This document shows positions 60,845 to 64,000 of a DNA stretch of 64,000 nucleotides, one piece after another. Position numbers and translations under genes: made by a program. Positions within the stretch are counted from its first letter, which is position 1. The number at the start of each line of letters is the position of its first letter. A model generated the notes under the pieces. The model searched no databases, was not told the DNA's origin, and worked only from the letters and a program-made list of their open reading frames with translations. Origin of the DNA: Heloderma charlesbogerti (lineage: Eukaryota > Chordata > Lepidosauria > Squamata > Helodermatidae); assembly GCA_026122225.1 (NCBI GenBank), contig JANEZZ010000520.1, forward strand, positions 2,170,001-2,234,000. Direction: 5' to 3'.

Positions 60845-62079
60845 GTTAGCTTGCCCTCAAAATTTCTTCAAAATTGGTTAAATCATGTGGTTCTATCTGC
60901 AAGCATATGCAGTTAAGTTGTTGGTCCGAGTCATCTTGGCTGCTATCCTTGGTTTTAGGGTGAATGTTAAAGTGTATTGCTTAGGTACAGACAGATTTGG
61001 ATTCGGCAGGACATAAAAACATGTCTGTCCTAGAGCAGAGTAGTTGGCAACAGGCCAATCAAGGGCCAACCACTGGAGCAACAGACTAAGTGTTCTCCCA
61101 CACCCCTGGCCGGCCACTCCTAGGAAAGTATGCACCTTTCACAATATTCCTAAAGCAGGGGAGAGAGAGAAGTAACTGCTTCTTTTCTGTGGTTGATAAC
61201 CATATGTCTTCTGCAGTTTTTTTTTTTTTTTTTTAACTTCAGCAGCTTAGTGCTGAGCATTCATGGGTCAGACTTTACTTACAGGCTACCAGTTGCTGAC
61301 CAACCTCATAACAGTGAAACTAGGGAAGGAACTATATCCTGGTCTCTTCAAACCCTGAAATTGCATAATTCAATATCCCATACTACTAATACATACCTGT
61401 ACACAACCAATGCCAACCCCCACTGCTGCAATAATTTTCAGGTGTTCTTGGATGAAGTTTTCCAGTTTAGTAATGCAGCCACCCTGAAATAAAGTGACAA
61501 CATAATTTCAAGTTTAATCTATGTGTTTTTATACTGTATTTTTTTCTTTTGCTGTATGATATCCACATCTTTCAAGACATATATATGTGAATATAGCAAA
61601 TAAATACATTTTAAAATGGGCTGGTGCTGATGAATGAACATCTGTCCTTGCAACAATCCCCTAGTCAGCTTAATGTCTCATCACAACATTGTTGCACATG
61701 TGGCCTGAACAGAGGCCTCCTACACAGTCCAATCAGGGTTGGCAGCTAGAGTCTGTGGTGCACTAGCAGCAAGCCTTAAACCTTGGATAGTTGGCATCAC
61801 AGAAGAGATGAAGCTAAGCACGGGCTCTGGGAAGATCAATTACTGCCTGCCTCATTTTGGGATCATCGCCTTTGGCCTCCTGCCTGCTCCTTCCTGAGCC
61901 CTGCCAAGTCACTGCAGGCACAGAAACAATAACAGGATAGGTTGTGATCCAAGCATTTTTTTAAAAGCGCTGTTTGATATGGGATGGTACCTTCGTCACA
62001 GTGGTATTAAATACATTTCTCCTGACATTGCGGTAGTGCCCCAAAGAAGGCAGCACATGGATACACGTCTCATGATCTT
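60845..62079. other. No gene recognised
   Basis: Contains a T-run at 61216-61234 and AT-rich sequence near 61500-61620. No frame with homology. Confidence 0.3.
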
Positions 62080-62084
62080 CAAGT

Positions 62085-62285
62085 TCAAACTGAGAGCCAG
62101 TAGAAAGAGTGCTGAGGAGACCCAAATTCTTCTTCAGCTACTGAGGCTCACTGGATGGCTTTGAGCCAATCACCATTCCTCAGTCTCACCTACCTCATAG
62201 GGTAGGCCTTGCAGGGATAAAAGTGTCAGTGGGTGGGAGAACCCTCCCCTGAGCTTCTTGGAGTAAGGATGGGATACAAATGTAC
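62085..62285 (+). mobile_element. Sauria SINE, diverged
   Basis: GAGAGCCAGTAGAAAGAGTG at the head, then GGCTCACTGGATGGCTTTGA GCCAATCACCATTCC, CTCACCTACCTCATAGGG and the tail GAGTAAGGATGGGATACAAA TG. The same order as the copy at 16127, with more changes, so older. Confidence 0.75.
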
Positions 62286-62479
62286 TAAATATGTACTTAC
62301 GGCTACCTTGCTTTGAATTGATACACAAGTGCTGAATTTCAGCGGAAAGCTCATTCTACAGTAAACTTCTGTCTTCTGAACTTGTTTTATGAATTTATTG
62401 TTAGCCACTATGAGCACTATTTTTTTAGTGGAAAGATAAGATATAAATGATTTTAGCAAAACATTACTGTAGTGGCTCA

Positions 62480-62874
62480 GGGCACAATCCTATGTAAGCT
62501 TAGACAGAAAAAAATCCTACAACTAGGATTGTAGTTGTAGAATCCTACAACTGGTTCTACAACGGGTCTACCAGTTCTAGAACCCTACAACTGGTGTACA
62601 TAGGCAGTGAGTCTATGTACACCAGTTGCTGGGAAACATGGGTGGGAGGGTGCTGTTGTGCTCATGACCTGCTTGTGGGTCCCTGGGTGGCAGCTGGTTG
62701 GCCACTGTGTGAACAGAATGCTGGACTAGATGGACTCTTGGTCTGATCCAGCACAGCTCTTCTTACGTTCTTACATTCTTACAACTGCAAGCATTCCCCA
62801 GCCAGCCATGCTGGCTGGGGAATGCTGGGAATAGTAGGACTTCTTTTTGTCAAAGCATGCATAGGATTGCATCC
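62480..62874. mobile_element. Harbinger-like MITE interrupted by CR1 and local duplications
   Basis: Left end GGGCACAATCCTATGTAAGC, right end GCATGCATAGGATTGCATCC followed by TAA. Between the arms lie a scrambled stretch (62516-62593, several copies of CCTACAACT/GTTGTAG words) and a CR1 3' end. Confidence 0.75.
62594..62779 (+). mobile_element. CR1 LINE 3' UTR inserted in a MITE
   Basis: CAGTTGCTGGGAAACATGGG, GTTGGCCACTGTGTGAACAG, CTGGACTAGATGGACTCTTG and the octamers TTCTTACG-TTCTTACA-TTCTTACA. TACAACTG occurs at 62586-62593 and 62780-62787, an 8-bp target duplication. At the 5' junction CTGGTGTACATAG (62591-62603) is an exact inverted copy of 62613-62625. Confidence 0.8.
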
Positions 62875-62881
62875 TAAAACA

Positions 62882-63238
62882 ATGAGCTACAAACCAGGAA
62901 GTCCTTGGTGCAAATCTCACCTCTGCTATGAACTCACTACGTGACTTTAGCAAGTCTCTCTCTCTCAGCCACCCCATTTGCAATACAGGGGATGCTAAGC
63001 CTAATTTACCTTACAGAGTTCTCGTAAGGATTACAACTAAATAATGCAGGCTTGTCGAACCTGGTGCCCTCTGGTTGTGTTGGGACTGCATCTCCCATAA
63101 TTCCCAGCCTGCGTGGCCAATGGCTATACTGGCTGGGAATTATGGGAGTTGTAGTCCAACACAACTGGAGGGCACCAGGTTAGGAAAGCTGAAATAATAC
63201 ATGCAAAGCACTTTGAACACTTGAAAATGCAATACAAA
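62882..63238 (+). mobile_element. CORE/MIR-like SINE interrupted by a hAT-like MITE
   Basis: The SINE reads AACTCACTACGTGACTTTAG CAAGTCTCTC, CCCATTTGCAATACAGGGG, TTTACCTTACAGAGTTCTCG TAAGGATTACAACTAAATAA and, beyond the MITE, ATACATGCAAAGCACTTTGA ACACTTGAAA. This is the wording of MIR-type CORE-SINEs, which are old in amniotes. The B-box-like GGTGCAAATCTCACC lies near 62907. Confidence 0.65.
63047..63191. mobile_element. hAT-like palindromic MITE with 8-bp duplication
   Basis: CAGGCTTGTCGAACCTGGTG to GGCACCAGGTTAGGAAAGCT G. AAATAATG (63039-63046) and AAATAATA (63192-63199) flank it, one mismatch apart. Arms CATCTCCCATAATTCCCAGC against GCTGGGAATTATGGGAGTTG are well preserved. It sits within a MIR-like SINE. 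Confidence 0.88.
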
Positions 63239-63767
63239 ACATTGTATTATCATTGCTATGTTTTAAACTCTTATTTTGAACAGTAATCCAAACCCAGCTA
63301 CAACCCTGCTTCCACTCTTCCCTCCTGTAAGAGGACCCCTTCTTACCATTCCAGCAGATGGTTCCACTAACAGGAAGTAACAACCCCACACAGAACGCGA
63401 TTCTCATTCTTATCCAATACACCAGCTCTATTGCACAGACCTCTGGGGGAATAGCTCCTTCCAGGCCCCAAGAGCTTCTCAGCTTGATGGATTGCTCACT
63501 GGGACTTCCCTTAGGAACAGTGGCTGCAGAAGCACAGATGGCCCTCAATTCCAAATCCCTAGGGAGAAAGGGATTCCCTAGGGAGAGGGAATGACTCATT
63601 ATGGAATAAATTTAAATCAGTAATATAGATACTCCCCAAATTATCCTTTACATGTATACTTCACGCCATCATGGGTACGTCAGACTCAAAGACAGGCTGG
63701 AGGGAAATATCACAGAGTGGAGAAACTTCCCTGGTCCTTCCAATGTTTCGGAAACATGTTTTATTTA

Positions 63768-63900
63768 GGGTGCAATCTTATGCATGTTGAGACTGAAAAA
63801 AGTCCCGCAACTCCCAGCATTCCCCAGCCAGCATGGCTAGCTGGGGAATGCTGGGAGTTGTAGGACTTTGTTCTGTCTAAACAAGAATAGGATTGCGCCC
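63768..63900. mobile_element. Harbinger-like MITE with TTA duplication
   Basis: TTA at 63765-63767 and 63901-63903. 133 bp; GGGTGCAATCTTATGCATGT to AGAATAGGATTGCGCCC. The inner palindrome CAACTCCCAGCATTCCCCAG CC / CTGGGGAATGCTGGGAGTTG is perfect, so it is among the younger copies. Confidence 0.92.
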
Positions 63901-63903
63901 TTA

Positions 63904-64000
63904 ATTCATTTATTTATATAGCACCATTTATGTAAATGGCACTTTACAGGTTCCTGCCCCAAGGGGCTTACTCTTTAGGAACAGAGACAAGGGAAATAGA
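63904..64000 (+). repeat. Dispersed repeat (TATAGCACCAT family), copy 2, cut by window end
   Basis: TTTATATAGCACCATTTATG then GGTTCCTGCCCCAAGGGGCT and ACAGAGACAAGGGAAATAG parallels 30763-30890. It continues past the window. Confidence 0.5.

Overview
This window reads as non-coding vertebrate DNA, and the repeat families point to a squamate reptile (lizard or snake). The evidence is a Sauria-type tRNA-derived SINE, RTE-BovB LINEs, CR1 LINEs with octamer 3' ends, L2/CR1-clade LINEs ending in AAAT tails, and abundant short palindromic DNA transposons. I recognise no host protein-coding exon, rRNA or tRNA gene, and nothing bacterial. All long open reading frames belong to transposable elements.

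Layout. 1-9.4 kb: short inverted-repeat transposons (Harbinger-like and hAT-like), a 5'-truncated BovB with target-site duplication, a large foldback, and a CR1 nested inside another CR1. 10.0-13.9 kb: a complete but decayed Ty3/gypsy-type LTR retrotransposon bounded by 5-bp duplications, with most of its integrase missing. 14-23.5 kb: mostly unique sequence with scattered MITEs, a Sauria SINE inside a foldback, and candidate conserved non-coding DNA near 18.3-18.9 kb. 23.5-30.8 kb: three L2/CR1-clade LINE copies; the last has an uninterrupted RT frame and an AAAT tail. 31-37 kb: MITEs, a tRNA-related SINE and CR1 copies. 37.28-40.07 kb: a BovB that keeps its 5' end and 12-bp target duplications but has an internal deletion and a changed RT catalytic motif. 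41.42-43.04 kb: a structurally complete Tc1-like transposon with about 210-bp terminal inverted repeats and a nearly open DD34E transposase. 44.3-45.3 kb: a CR1 inserted in a Harbinger-like MITE. 46.2-48.4 kb: a candidate 2.2-kb inverted-repeat element with internal duplications and a second MITE inside. 49-60 kb: largely unique sequence. 60.05-60.84 kb: a long foldback. 62-64 kb: a cluster of nested SINE, MITE and CR1 copies.

How the parts relate. LINEs (CR1, L2, BovB) encode the reverse transcriptases of the region; the Sauria SINE is known to share its 3' tail with BovB and so probably used that machinery. The MITEs carry no protein. Their TWA 3-bp or 8-bp target duplications suggest PIF/Harbinger and hAT transposases encoded elsewhere. 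Nested insertions give a relative order of activity: MITEs and old SINEs first, CR1 later. Coordinates of repeats without target duplications are approximate; all comparisons were made by eye.
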